Source: Rhizobiales bacterium 62-17 (GTDB lineage: Bacteria; Pseudomonadota; Alphaproteobacteria; Rhizobiales; Beijerinckiaceae). From it: a stretch of 64,000 bases of DNA. The notes below the pieces were generated by a model. The model saw only the letters and a program-made list of their open reading frames with translations. It did no database searches and was not told where the DNA came from. Location: NCBI GenBank assembly GCA_001898965.1, contig MKVW01000001.1, positions 457,081 through 521,080 on the forward strand. The letters run 5' to 3'. This document shows, in pieces, positions 1 to 7,533 of this stretch. The translations under genes and the position numbers were made by a program. Numbering within the stretch: position 1 is the stretch's first letter; every line of letters begins with the position of its first letter.

Positions 1-82
1 CGAAGCGATTGACATCAAGCCGGAGGTGCGGCCGTTGATCCTCAAGGAAAACGCCATCAAGCTGCTCAAGCTGCGCGGCTGA
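1..82 (+). CDS. C-terminal end of a probable amidohydrolase-family protein (partial)
   Basis: The reading frame is open from the left edge and stops with TGA at 80-82, leaving about 26 codons. The tail reads ILKENAIKLLKLRG, which resembles the last helix of amidohydrolase-2 (PF04909) metal-dependent hydrolases, where an 'I..eNA.rLlgL' ending is usual. The catalytic part lies outside the window, so the assignment rests on this tail only. A strong terminator hairpin follows within 20 bases, consistent with a real gene end. Confidence 0.5.
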   Translation, partial: EAIDIKPEVRPLILKENAIKLLKLRG

Positions 83-100
83 TCGCAAGGCAAAAGAAAA

Positions 101-134
101 GGGGCCGCCGGATGTTTCCGGCGGCCCCTTTTTT
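101..134. terminator. Bidirectional intrinsic terminator
   Basis: A 12-bp perfect stem (101-112 pairing with 117-128) with a four-base loop is followed by six T on the plus strand and preceded by an A-rich run (92-100), which gives a T-run on the minus strand. It sits between the partial gene ending at 82 and the convergent permease gene ending at 145, so it can end transcription from both sides. Confidence 0.9.
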
Positions 135-144
135 CGTCCAAACG

Positions 145-1545
145 TCAGGCGTGTTCGATCTTGGCGGCCGAGGTCGAAGCTTCGGCCTGCGCTTCGTCCA
201 TGCTCTTGATGCCGTTGAAGAAGGCATTCAGAGCGACAGCGGAGATAGCGCACAGCAGAATGCCGGATTCGAGCAGCGGATGCAGATCGTGCGGCAGGTT
301 CTTGAAGAAGTTCGGCGCGGCGAGCGGGATCATGCCGAAGCCGATCGAAATCGCCACGATGAACATATTGTTGGCGTTGCTCTTGAAGTCGACGCTGGTG
401 AGAATGCGGGCGCCGGTCGCCGCCACCATACCGAACATGACGAGGCCAGCGCCGCCGAGCACGACGGTCGGCACCGCTTCGACCAATGCCGCCATTTTCG
501 GCAACAGGCCCAGCAACAGCAGGATGACACCACCGGTGATCGTCACCCAGCGTGAGCGCACGCCTGTCACCCCGACAAGGCCGACGTTCTGCGAGAACGA
601 CGTATAGGGAAACGTGTTGAAGATGCCGCCGATGAGCGTGCCGACGCCGTCAGCGCGCAGGCCGCGTGTCAGATCGTTCTGCTTGACCTTGACGCCAGTC
701 ATCTCCCCCAGCGCCAGGAACATGCCAAGCGACTCGATCATCACAACGATCATGACGATGCACATGGTGAGCACGGGCACGAGATGGAATTTCGGCATGC
801 CGAAATGAAACGGCGTGACGATGTCGAACCACGGCGCGGCAAGCACTTTCTCGAAATGCATCACGCCCATCAGGGAAGCGACGATGCAGCCGATGACGAT
901 GCCAAGCAGAACCGAGATATTACGTAGAAAGCCGTCGGTCCATCTGATGATGGCAAGAATCACCAGGAGGACGAAGAGGGCCAGCCCCAGCCCCTGCACC
1001 TGTCCATAAGCCGGATTGGGAAACTGGCCGGCCACGCCATCGACGACGCGGGTGAGGGTGGGAATGCCGCCGCCGGCCCAATTGATGCCCACGCGCATCA
1101 ACGAAATGCCGATGATCATGATGATCGTGCCGGTGACCACGGGCGGAAACAGCGGCAACAACCGTGAGATGAACGGTGCCACCAGCGTGCCGAATATGCC
1201 GGCGGCGATGACCGAGCCGAAAATGCCGAGAATGCCGATCTCTGGCATGTTCGCCATGGTCAGCATCGGGCCGACAGAAGCGAAGGTGACACCCATCATC
1301 ACCGGCAGGCGAATGCCCGTGCCCCAGATGCCATAACTCTGCACCAAAGTGGCGATGCCGCAGGCGAAGAGATCGGCGCTGATCAGAAAGGCGACATCTT
1401 CCGGCGGCAGTTTGAGCGCGCGGCCGATGATGAGGGGAACTGCCACCGCGCCGGCATACATCACCAGAACATGTTGCAGGCCAAGCGCCGTCAAAACGCC
1501 AAATGGCAGTTTTTGATCGACCTTATTTATACTTGAATCGCTCAT
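145..1545 (-). CDS. NCS2-family purine (xanthine/urate) permease
   Basis: A polytopic inner-membrane nucleobase:cation symporter of about 466 residues, the usual NCS2 length. The family signature QNVGLVGVTGVRSR is at about 319-332. Other positions line up with substrate-binding residues of XanQ/UapA-type carriers: His24 in the first membrane segment (LGLQH), Glu271 in segment 8 (MIESLG) and Asp299. Xanthine or urate rather than uracil is inferred from its place as last gene of a urate-degradation operon. I chose the ATG at 1545 (MSDSS) because GAAGGGGGA lies just upstream on the minus strand; a longer open frame to 1608 would run through an intercistronic hairpin and adds an unrelated Arg-rich stretch. 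Exact substrate is not determinable here. Confidence 0.88.
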   Translation of the reverse strand: MSDSSINKVDQKLPFGVLTALGLQHVLVMYAGAVAVPLIIGRALKLPPEDVAFLISADLFACGIATLVQSYGIWGTGIRLPVMMGVTFASVGPMLTMANMPEIGILGIFGSVIAAGIFGTLVAPFISRLLPLFPPVVTGTIIMIIGISLMRVGINWAGGGIPTLTRVVDGVAGQFPNPAYGQVQGLGLALFVLLVILAIIRWTDGFLRNISVLLGIVIGCIVASLMGVMHFEKVLAAPWFDIVTPFHFGMPKFHLVPVLTMCIVMIVVMIESLGMFLALGEMTGVKVKQNDLTRGLRADGVGTLIGGIFNTFPYTSFSQNVGLVGVTGVRSRWVTITGGVILLLLGLLPKMAALVEAVPTVVLGGAGLVMFGMVAATGARILTSVDFKSNANNMFIVAISIGFGMIPLAAPNFFKNLPHDLHPLLESGILLCAISAVALNAFFNGIKSMDEAQAEASTSAAKIEHA

Positions 1546-1560
1546 GACATCCCCCTTCAG

Positions 1561-1584
1561 TTGGCGCGCTTCGATGCGCGCCAA
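1561..1584. repeat. Perfect 9-bp inverted repeat in front of the permease gene
   Basis: TTGGCGCGC and GCGCGCCAA flank a six-base loop, so the minus-strand transcript would form a stable hairpin in the 118-base gap between the lyase gene and the permease start. The ribosome-binding site of the permease follows immediately. There is no T-run after the hairpin on the minus strand, so a mRNA-stability or translation-modulating element is more likely than a terminator. Confidence 0.6.
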
Positions 1585-1663
1585 AAGCCTCCTTAACCGG
1601 TGCGCCATCCAAGCCCTCCAGCGAGGCGCGCCGGTTTCATGTCAAAGCGGTAGCGACCGCGAT

Positions 1664-3295
1664 CTATTCCAACCCGCCGACCGCCGTCTCCACCGCGGTG
1701 ACGATGGCATTCGATTGAACCAGATCGCGCGCCTGCACCATTTCGATGCCATACCAGCGGTCGCCGTCGAGCGCCGGCGCGATGACTGCGCGCACAGCGC
1801 CGAGCGCGGCTTTCGTACCGCTGCCGATGGGATGTTGTGCCGCGACTTGGTCGATCAGCGACAGCGCCTGCGTCGCCAGCAGAATTTCACCGGCGACGAT
1901 CTGTTCGACGTTCTCGGCGATGGTGCGCGCTTTGCGGCCGCACCAGGTGGAATTCGAGACATGGTCTTCGGCATTCGACTTGCCGGGAATGGAATCGACC
2001 GAGCCCGGCGTGGACAGAGTGCGGTTCTCCATCACCAAGGCCGACATCGAGCACTGCACCGTCGCATAGCCGGTGTTGAGGCCACGTGTGCCGGCGAGCA
2101 GATTGCGCGGCAGGCCATAGCTCATGGTCGGATCGACGAGGCGCGCCAGCCGGCGCTCGCAGATCGAGCCGAGATCGGTCAGCACCATGGCGACGATGTC
2201 CATGGCCTGCGCCACATATTGTCCATGGAAATGGCCGCCGGAAATGATCTCATAGCCACCCTTGCCGTTGTCGAAGACCAGCGGATTGTCAGTGGCGGAA
2301 TTGATTTCGGTGGCGATGATGCGATCGGCATAGGCGAGCGCCTCGCGCACCGGCCCATGCACCTGCGGCCCGCAACGCAGCGAATAGACGTCCTGCACGC
2401 GCGGTGCGGGGGGCTTTGCAGGATCGCGGCCTTCGTCCGGATAGACGGTGTGGCGGGCCGCCTCCGAACAGCGCTGCGAGTCGCCAACGAGTTTCATGAC
2501 GTTGCGCGCTGTCGCCGCCTGACCCGGATGCGGCCGCGCCGCGTGGATGCGCGCCTGGAAAGCCGCCAGTTCGCCGCGCAGACATTCGAGCGACAACGAC
2601 AGCGAAATATCCGCATGTTTGAGAATGCGCTTGCCATCCTCAATCACCAGCGCCGCCAGCGCCAACGAAACGGTGGACCCGTTGATCAGGCAGGAGGCAT
2701 CCTTGGCCGACAGATCGAATGTCTTCGATAGGCCGGCAGCGGCCAGCGCATCCTGCGCGCTCATCAGCTGGCCCTGCCAGAACATCTGCGCCTCGGTAAA
2801 GCCGCAGACTGCGCCCGACATATGCGCCAGCGGCGCCAGATCACCTGAGGCGCCGACAGAACCTTTCTGCGGAATATAGGGGACGAGGCCAGCATTCAGG
2901 CAGTCGAGCAGGCGTTCCACAAGTTCGACGCGCGGGCCGGAATAGTTGGAGGCAAAGGCATTGGCGCGCAGCAGCATGGTGGCGCGCACGACATCTTCGT
3001 CGAACGGCTCGCCAACGCCTGTCGCATGTGCATAGACCGACTTGCGCTGATATTCGACCATGTCCTTCATCAGCACACGCTGATCCTTGAACAGGCCAAC
3101 GCCGGTGTTGAAAGAATACATCAGCGGCGCTTCGTCATTCATGAAGTTCTGGTCGAGCCAGTCGCGCGTGGCCGCGAGCTTGGCGCGCGCTTCCGGTGAC
3201 AGGCTGACCTTGGCAAAGGCACCAGACGCATCGCGCCGGCTGACCGCCACCACATCAGCGGCGGTGAGCGAGTGCCCGTCGATGACGACATTCAT
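1664..3295 (-). CDS. HAL/PAL-family aromatic amino acid ammonia-lyase (histidine ammonia-lyase-like)
   Basis: A 543-residue MIO-containing lyase. The autocatalytic Ala149-Ser150-Gly151 triad sits in GSVGASGDLAPLAHMS, the classical family signature. Residues matching histidine-ammonia-lyase active-site positions are kept: Tyr60 (YSFNTG), His90 (YAHATG), the QDVYSLRC segment, and Glu in NAEDHVS. Histidine deamination to urocanate is therefore the simplest reading, but no other hut gene is in view. Compared with HutH (about 510 residues) it has an extra Pro-rich insert after ...AARHTVYPDEG. Its ATG overlaps the stop of the allantoate amidohydrolase by 4 bp (3292-3295), so it is translated with the urate-degradation genes. 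A different substrate within ureide metabolism is possible but only inferred. Confidence 0.82.
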   Translation of the reverse strand: MNVVIDGHSLTAADVVAVSRRDASGAFAKVSLSPEARAKLAATRDWLDQNFMNDEAPLMYSFNTGVGLFKDQRVLMKDMVEYQRKSVYAHATGVGEPFDEDVVRATMLLRANAFASNYSGPRVELVERLLDCLNAGLVPYIPQKGSVGASGDLAPLAHMSGAVCGFTEAQMFWQGQLMSAQDALAAAGLSKTFDLSAKDASCLINGSTVSLALAALVIEDGKRILKHADISLSLSLECLRGELAAFQARIHAARPHPGQAATARNVMKLVGDSQRCSEAARHTVYPDEGRDPAKPPAPRVQDVYSLRCGPQVHGPVREALAYADRIIATEINSATDNPLVFDNGKGGYEIISGGHFHGQYVAQAMDIVAMVLTDLGSICERRLARLVDPTMSYGLPRNLLAGTRGLNTGYATVQCSMSALVMENRTLSTPGSVDSIPGKSNAEDHVSNSTWCGRKARTIAENVEQIVAGEILLATQALSLIDQVAAQHPIGSGTKAALGAVRAVIAPALDGDRWYGIEMVQARDLVQSNAIVTAVETAVGGLE

Positions 3296-4563
3296 GATCC
3301 GGCTCCAAATTCAGTAGAAAGCGTTTTGAGGAATGCGTAGAGAGCGACCGTGGCCGCCTCCATGTCACCCGGCGAGGTGAATTCCGCCGGGTTGTGGCTG
3401 ATACCGCCGCGGCAGCGCGCGAAAATCATGGCGATGGGGATGCGGCCGTTGAACGACATCGCATCGTGGCCGGCGCCGCTAGCGAGCCTGTAGGCCGCAT
3501 GGCCCAAATGTTCGAAGCTATGGCCGAGGGTCGCCATCAAGGCCGGATCGCACGGCGCCGCCGGCATGTCGTAGGTCGGCGTGAACACCGCTTCAACGCC
3601 GCGCCGCTGCGCGATGCGGTTGATCTCTTCGGCGATGCGCGCCACGGCGGCCTTGCGCTCGGCATCGGACGGACCGCGCACATCAAGCGACATGGTCACC
3701 GCACCCGGCACGATATTGACCGCGCCATAGGGCGTCTCGATCCGACCGACGGTCGCCACCAGCCCGCGTTGGCTACGGCCGATGGTTTCGATCGCGAGGA
3801 TCATTTCGGCAGCTGCCGTCAACGCATCGTGCCGCAGGCTCATCGGCAGAGTGCCGGAATGGCCGCTTTGACCGGTGATGGAAATGGTGCCGCGCGTGGC
3901 GCCATTGATCGCGGTGACGATACCGATCGGCAGGCCTTCGGATTCGAGCACAGGCCCTTGTTCGATATGCACTTCCACATAGCCGATGGTCTTGGCCGGG
4001 TCGCGCGCCTGTTTCATCGCATAGCCCGGATCGGCGCCGAAGCGGATCAAAGCTTCGCGGCGGCTGATGCCATCAGCATCTTCATGATCGAGAGCGGCAG
4101 GGTCGAATGTGCCGGCAACCGCGCGCGATCCGGTCAGGGTTGAGGGATAGCGCACGCCTTCTTCGTCGCCGAAGGCCAGCACTTCGATGGCAAAGGGGAG
4201 AACGGCCCCCTCGCTCTTCAATCGATCGACGGCGGCGATGGCGGCGATGACGCCGAAATTGCCGTCATATTTGCCGGCATTGCGCACCGTATCGATATGC
4301 GAACCGAGCAGCAGTGTCTTGGCGGCCTTGCCGGCGATGCGGTTGGCCTCGATGCGGCCGACCACGGTGCCAAGCGCATCGACATGCACCTTCATGCCGG
4401 CCTGGATCATCCAGGCCGTCACCATGTCGGCGGCATTGCGATGCGCTTGCGTCAACGTCAGGCGCGTCAGCATGTCGGGATCGGCGCTGAACTGCGCCAG
4501 CGCCTCGATGCGCGCCACCAAGGCCTGGCCCGTGGTCTGGACGAGGCGCGCGATGGTACTCAT
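3292..4563 (-). CDS. allC: Allantoate amidohydrolase (M20 Zn-dependent amidase)
   Basis: A 423-residue member of the M20 allantoate amidohydrolase / N-carbamoyl-L-amino-acid hydrolase / beta-ureidopropionase family, of usual length. Metal-binding motifs are clear: GSHIDTV (His89, Asp91), YDGNFGV (Asp100), FGDEEGVRYP (Glu134-Glu135), and His199 in VEVHIEQGP; a further GGISHNPAE near the C-terminus holds the last metal-type His. The family cannot be split by motif alone; allantoate is preferred because the gene is coupled by a 4-bp overlap to the allantoinase fusion upstream (4560-4563) and by another to the lyase downstream. It would convert allantoate to ureidoglycine or ureidoglycolate, carbon dioxide and ammonia in the cytoplasm. 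Confidence 0.82.
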   Translation of the reverse strand: MSTIARLVQTTGQALVARIEALAQFSADPDMLTRLTLTQAHRNAADMVTAWMIQAGMKVHVDALGTVVGRIEANRIAGKAAKTLLLGSHIDTVRNAGKYDGNFGVIAAIAAVDRLKSEGAVLPFAIEVLAFGDEEGVRYPSTLTGSRAVAGTFDPAALDHEDADGISRREALIRFGADPGYAMKQARDPAKTIGYVEVHIEQGPVLESEGLPIGIVTAINGATRGTISITGQSGHSGTLPMSLRHDALTAAAEMILAIETIGRSQRGLVATVGRIETPYGAVNIVPGAVTMSLDVRGPSDAERKAAVARIAEEINRIAQRRGVEAVFTPTYDMPAAPCDPALMATLGHSFEHLGHAAYRLASGAGHDAMSFNGRIPIAMIFARCRGGISHNPAEFTSPGDMEAATVALYAFLKTLSTEFGAGS

Positions 4564-5978
4564 TGCGGCAACCGGTCGGCGAGCCGCAGCGCGGCGATGC
4601 GTTCGATCTGGCTGAGCGCCGTTTCTGTTTCGGCCTCCACCGTATTGCCAATGCGCTGTTCGAATCCGGCGAGGATCTGCTCCTTTGTCGCGCCCTTCAC
4701 CGCCATGATGAAGGGAAAGCTGAATTTGCTGCGATAGGCATCGTTGATCTCGGTGAAGCGCTTCAACTCGCCCGGGGTCAGTTTGTCGAGCCCGGCCGAG
4801 CTTTGCTCCTTGGTCGAATCCGCCGTGAGCTGTTTCGCCACAGCGAGACGGCCGGCAAGATCGGGATGAGCGCGGATCAGCTTCAGCTTCTCGCCCTTGT
4901 CCATGGCACGCATGGCTTTCACTAAGGCAGCATGCAGGCCGCCGGCAGTGTCTTCGCCGCTCGTCAGGCCAGCGCGGAAAGCGCGTTCGGCGATTTGAGG
5001 CGTATGCTCGAAAATATCGCCATAGAGTTCGAGGAACAGTGGCAGCGCCATGCGGCTCGGCTTATGGCCACCTTCTGGCGGATGCGTCTTGATCCAATGT
5101 CGCGCGATGTCGATGCGCCGCGCCACCCAGACGCGTTCATGCGATTGCACATAATCGAGGAAGCGCGCGAGCGCTGCCGCGCGGCCCGGCCGTCCGACGA
5201 GCCGGCAATGCAGGCCGATCGACATCATTTTCGGGCTGTCGGCCCCTTCGGCATAGAGCGTGTCGAAGGAATCTTTCAGATAGGCGAAAAACTGATCGCC
5301 GCTGTTGAAACCCTGCGGCGTGGCGAAACGCATGTCGTTGGCATCGAGCGTATAGGGCACCACCAGTTCGTGGCGGCCATGCGCTTCGATCCAATAGGGC
5401 AGTTCGTCGGCATAGGAATCGGCGAAATAAAGGAAGCTGCCTTCGGCCGTGGCGAGCGGGATCGTCTGTTCCGAGCTGCGCCCCTGGTAGAAGCCGTGCG
5501 GCGGCGTGCCGGTCACTTGCGTGTGAAGCTCGACAGCCTCGCGGATATGACGGCGCTCGATCTCGGCATCGACATCGCGATAGTCGATCCATTTCAGGCC
5601 GTGGCTGGCGATTTCCCAGCCGGCGTCCTTCATGCCGGCGACGGCTTCCGGATTGCGTGCCATGGCGGTGGCGATGGCGAAGACGGTGACCGGCATGTTG
5701 CGCTCGGTGAACATCCGATGCAGCCGCCAGAAGCCGGACCGCGATCCATATTCGTAGATCGATTCCATGTTCATGTGCCGCTGGCCCGGCCAGGGCGCGG
5801 CGCCGACGATTTCAGAGAGAAAAGCTTCCGAAGCCGCATCGCCATGCAGGATGCAGTTCTCGCCGCCTTCCTCGTAGTTGATGACGAATTGCACGGCGAT
5901 GCGCGCCTGGCCCGGCCAACGCGCGTTGGGCACGGCGCGGCCGTAGCCGATCATATCGCGGGGATAATCACTCATCAC
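4560..5978 (-). CDS. puuE: Fused PuuE-type allantoinase and OHCU decarboxylase
   Basis: A 472-residue two-domain protein. Residues 1 to about 308 match the PuuE allantoinase group of the NodB/polysaccharide-deacetylase fold (YPRDMIGYGR start, SRSGFWRLHRMF, EIASHGLKWIDYR, GFYQGRSSEQT). Residues about 312-472 match 2-oxo-4-hydroxy-4-carboxy-5-ureidoimidazoline decarboxylase (UraD): FEHTPQIAE with the likely catalytic His325, IRAHPDLAG with His371, TKEQSSAGL with Glu391-Gln392, and FSFPFIMAVKG. The two activities are consecutive: the C-terminal domain makes (S)-allantoin, the N-terminal one opens it to allantoate. It overlaps uraH by 4 bp upstream and the amidohydrolase by 4 bp downstream. Separate genes are the more common arrangement. 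Confidence 0.92.
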   Translation of the reverse strand: MMSDYPRDMIGYGRAVPNARWPGQARIAVQFVINYEEGGENCILHGDAASEAFLSEIVGAAPWPGQRHMNMESIYEYGSRSGFWRLHRMFTERNMPVTVFAIATAMARNPEAVAGMKDAGWEIASHGLKWIDYRDVDAEIERRHIREAVELHTQVTGTPPHGFYQGRSSEQTIPLATAEGSFLYFADSYADELPYWIEAHGRHELVVPYTLDANDMRFATPQGFNSGDQFFAYLKDSFDTLYAEGADSPKMMSIGLHCRLVGRPGRAAALARFLDYVQSHERVWVARRIDIARHWIKTHPPEGGHKPSRMALPLFLELYGDIFEHTPQIAERAFRAGLTSGEDTAGGLHAALVKAMRAMDKGEKLKLIRAHPDLAGRLAVAKQLTADSTKEQSSAGLDKLTPGELKRFTEINDAYRSKFSFPFIMAVKGATKEQILAGFEQRIGNTVEAETETALSQIERIAALRLADRLPQ

Positions 5979-6331
5979 GACCCCCGATAGGTGGAATAGG
6001 ACCAGGGCGAGGCGAGCAATGGCACGTGATAGTGCTTGGCCGGGTCGGAGATGCCGAAGCGCAAGGGGATCACGTCGAGAAACAACGGCTCGGGCAGAGT
6101 AATGCCGCGGCCACGGAAATAGGCGCCCATGTGGAAGCGCAGCTCGAACGTGCCAGGCCGGATCACCTCGGTGCTGAGAAGCAGCCCGTCGGTGCGCCCA
6201 TCCGCATTGGTGGTGAAGCTGCCCTGGCTGACGGCGCTGCCGTCAGGCCCTATGGCGAAGAGTTCGATTTTCACCCCTTGGGCTGGGATGCCCGAATGGG
6301 TGTCGAGAATATGCGTTGAAAGACCGGCCAT
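5975..6331 (-). CDS. uraH: 5-hydroxyisourate hydrolase
   Basis: A 118-residue transthyretin-related protein with both diagnostic ends: LSTHILDTHSGIPA at the N-terminus and the terminal tetrapeptide YRGS. Active-site positions His7, Arg46 and His102 are present. It hydrolyses 5-hydroxyisourate, the product of urate oxidation, to OHCU, the substrate of the fused decarboxylase encoded next. It is the first gene of the minus-strand operon; its stop region overlaps the next start by 4 bp. A 93-bp gap separates it from the LysR gene, which is on the same strand. Confidence 0.95.
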   Translation of the reverse strand: MAGLSTHILDTHSGIPAQGVKIELFAIGPDGSAVSQGSFTTNADGRTDGLLLSTEVIRPGTFELRFHMGAYFRGRGITLPEPLFLDVIPLRFGISDPAKHYHVPLLASPWSYSTYRGS

Positions 6332-6424
6332 CCGTCAGCTCCACAACTCTATGCTAGCGCAGAGAAATCGTCAGATTTGAAAAAAGAATTTGAAAGTGAT
6401 CGCACACGGCGTGGGCAATGGCGA

Positions 6425-7375
6425 TCAGGCGGTGCGAGGCAAGATCGGGGCCGGGCGAACCGCCTTGGGCAGGGCCCGCTCGGCCAAATGCGCCCGGATC
6501 ATCGGGATCACCATGTCGGCGAACGCCCGCACCTTGCTCGGCATGGCGCGCGGATAAGGATAGAGCAAACTCAAGATCACGGGCGTCGGTGGCGTCTCGT
6601 CCAAAACCGTCTCAAGCGCGCCTGAGCGCAGATGTTCCGCCACCTCAAAGGCCGGTTTCAGGGCGATGCCCAGGCCACCGAGCGCCCATTGGGTGAGGAC
6701 ATCGCCGTCGTCCGCATCGGTCGACCCAGACACCGGCACCTGCCGCGCGGTGCCGTTCTCCAGCAGCGACCAGCGCACCTGCTGGCTGCCGGGAAAGCGC
6801 AGCAGCAGACATTCGTGGTTGAACAGATCTTCAATCTGCTGCGGCTTGCCCCGCCGGGCGAGATAGGCAGGCGAAGCGACCAGCACCCGATCGACATCGG
6901 CGATCTTGCGCATGGTGAGGGAGGAATCCTCCATCACGGCCATGCGCACGGCGATATCGACCGATTCCATCAACAGATCGATCAGATAGTCGGAGAGGCG
7001 CAGCCGCACGTCGATCAACGGGTAGGCCGAGCGGAAATTGACGATCGCCGGAGTGATCACCTCGCGGCCGAGCCCGAGCGGCGCGGTGATTTTCAGCGAG
7101 CCGCGGGGGGCCGCGCCCATTTCGGCGACGCTGCTCTCCGCCCGCTGCACCGCCTCGCGGATTTCGATGCAGCGCTCGTAGAAGACGCGGCCCTGTTCGG
7201 TTAGCCGCATCTGCCGGGTGGTGCGGTGGAAGAGGCGGCAGCCGAGGTGGCGTTCCAGGGTCTTGATGCGGTGGCTGACCACCGCCGCTGACAGCCCGAG
7301 ACTACGCCCGGCGGCGGAAAACGAGCCCGCTTCCACCGACCGGATGAACACCGAGATGTTTTCGAGTGTCGCCAA
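6425..7375 (-). CDS. LysR-family regulator of the urate locus
   Basis: A 316-residue LysR-type regulator. The N-terminal winged helix-turn-helix is typical (ENISVFIRSVEAGSFSAAGRSL, read as two blocks, with AAVVSHRIKTLERHLGCRLF as recognition region), followed by a two-lobed effector domain from about residue 90 (GSLKITAPLGLG). It is transcribed away from puuD and in the same direction as the uraH operon, so it can control both sides. The 158-bp gap to puuD holds two short palindromes that are candidate operators. Urate or an intermediate as effector is an inference from position. Confidence 0.9.
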   Translation of the reverse strand: MATLENISVFIRSVEAGSFSAAGRSLGLSAAVVSHRIKTLERHLGCRLFHRTTRQMRLTEQGRVFYERCIEIREAVQRAESSVAEMGAAPRGSLKITAPLGLGREVITPAIVNFRSAYPLIDVRLRLSDYLIDLLMESVDIAVRMAVMEDSSLTMRKIADVDRVLVASPAYLARRGKPQQIEDLFNHECLLLRFPGSQQVRWSLLENGTARQVPVSGSTDADDGDVLTQWALGGLGIALKPAFEVAEHLRSGALETVLDETPPTPVILSLLYPYPRAMPSKVRAFADMVIPMIRAHLAERALPKAVRPAPILPRTA

Positions 7376-7405
7376 GGGACTAGAGGTCTCTAAAGGTCAG
7401 TCTTG

Positions 7406-7436
7406 CAAATCTGATTTGAAAATCATTGCAATTTTC
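7406..7436. promoter_or_regulatory. Candidate LysR operator region between regulator and puuD
   Basis: Two adjoining dyads are visible in the divergent gap. CAAATC-T-GATTTG (7406-7418) is a perfect 6-bp inverted repeat with a one-base centre. GAAAAT-N7-ATTTTC (7418-7436) is a second perfect 6-bp dyad of the A/T-rich type bound by LysR regulators (T-N11-A). A related ATTTGAAAA string occurs at 6375-6383, upstream of uraH. No experimental promoter is implied; core promoter hexamers are not clear. Confidence 0.5.
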
Positions 7437-7533
7437 TCATCCTATCGCAAGGCAGGTTTCTTGCTAGACTTGCAAGCCGGATTTGCCTCGCCGAATTTGG
7501 CGCAGGCTGGCTGTTCGGGGAGATCTGGGGCGT

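Noticed and set aside
1546..1608. Longer start for the purine permease
   Set aside because: The added residues are Arg-rich, unlike NCS2 N-termini, and come from an inverted repeat; a strong ribosome-binding site supports 1545.
1544..2731. Plus-strand open frame opposite the MIO lyase
   Set aside because: The lyase has an intact catalytic triad and coupling to its neighbour; the opposite frame shows no domain.
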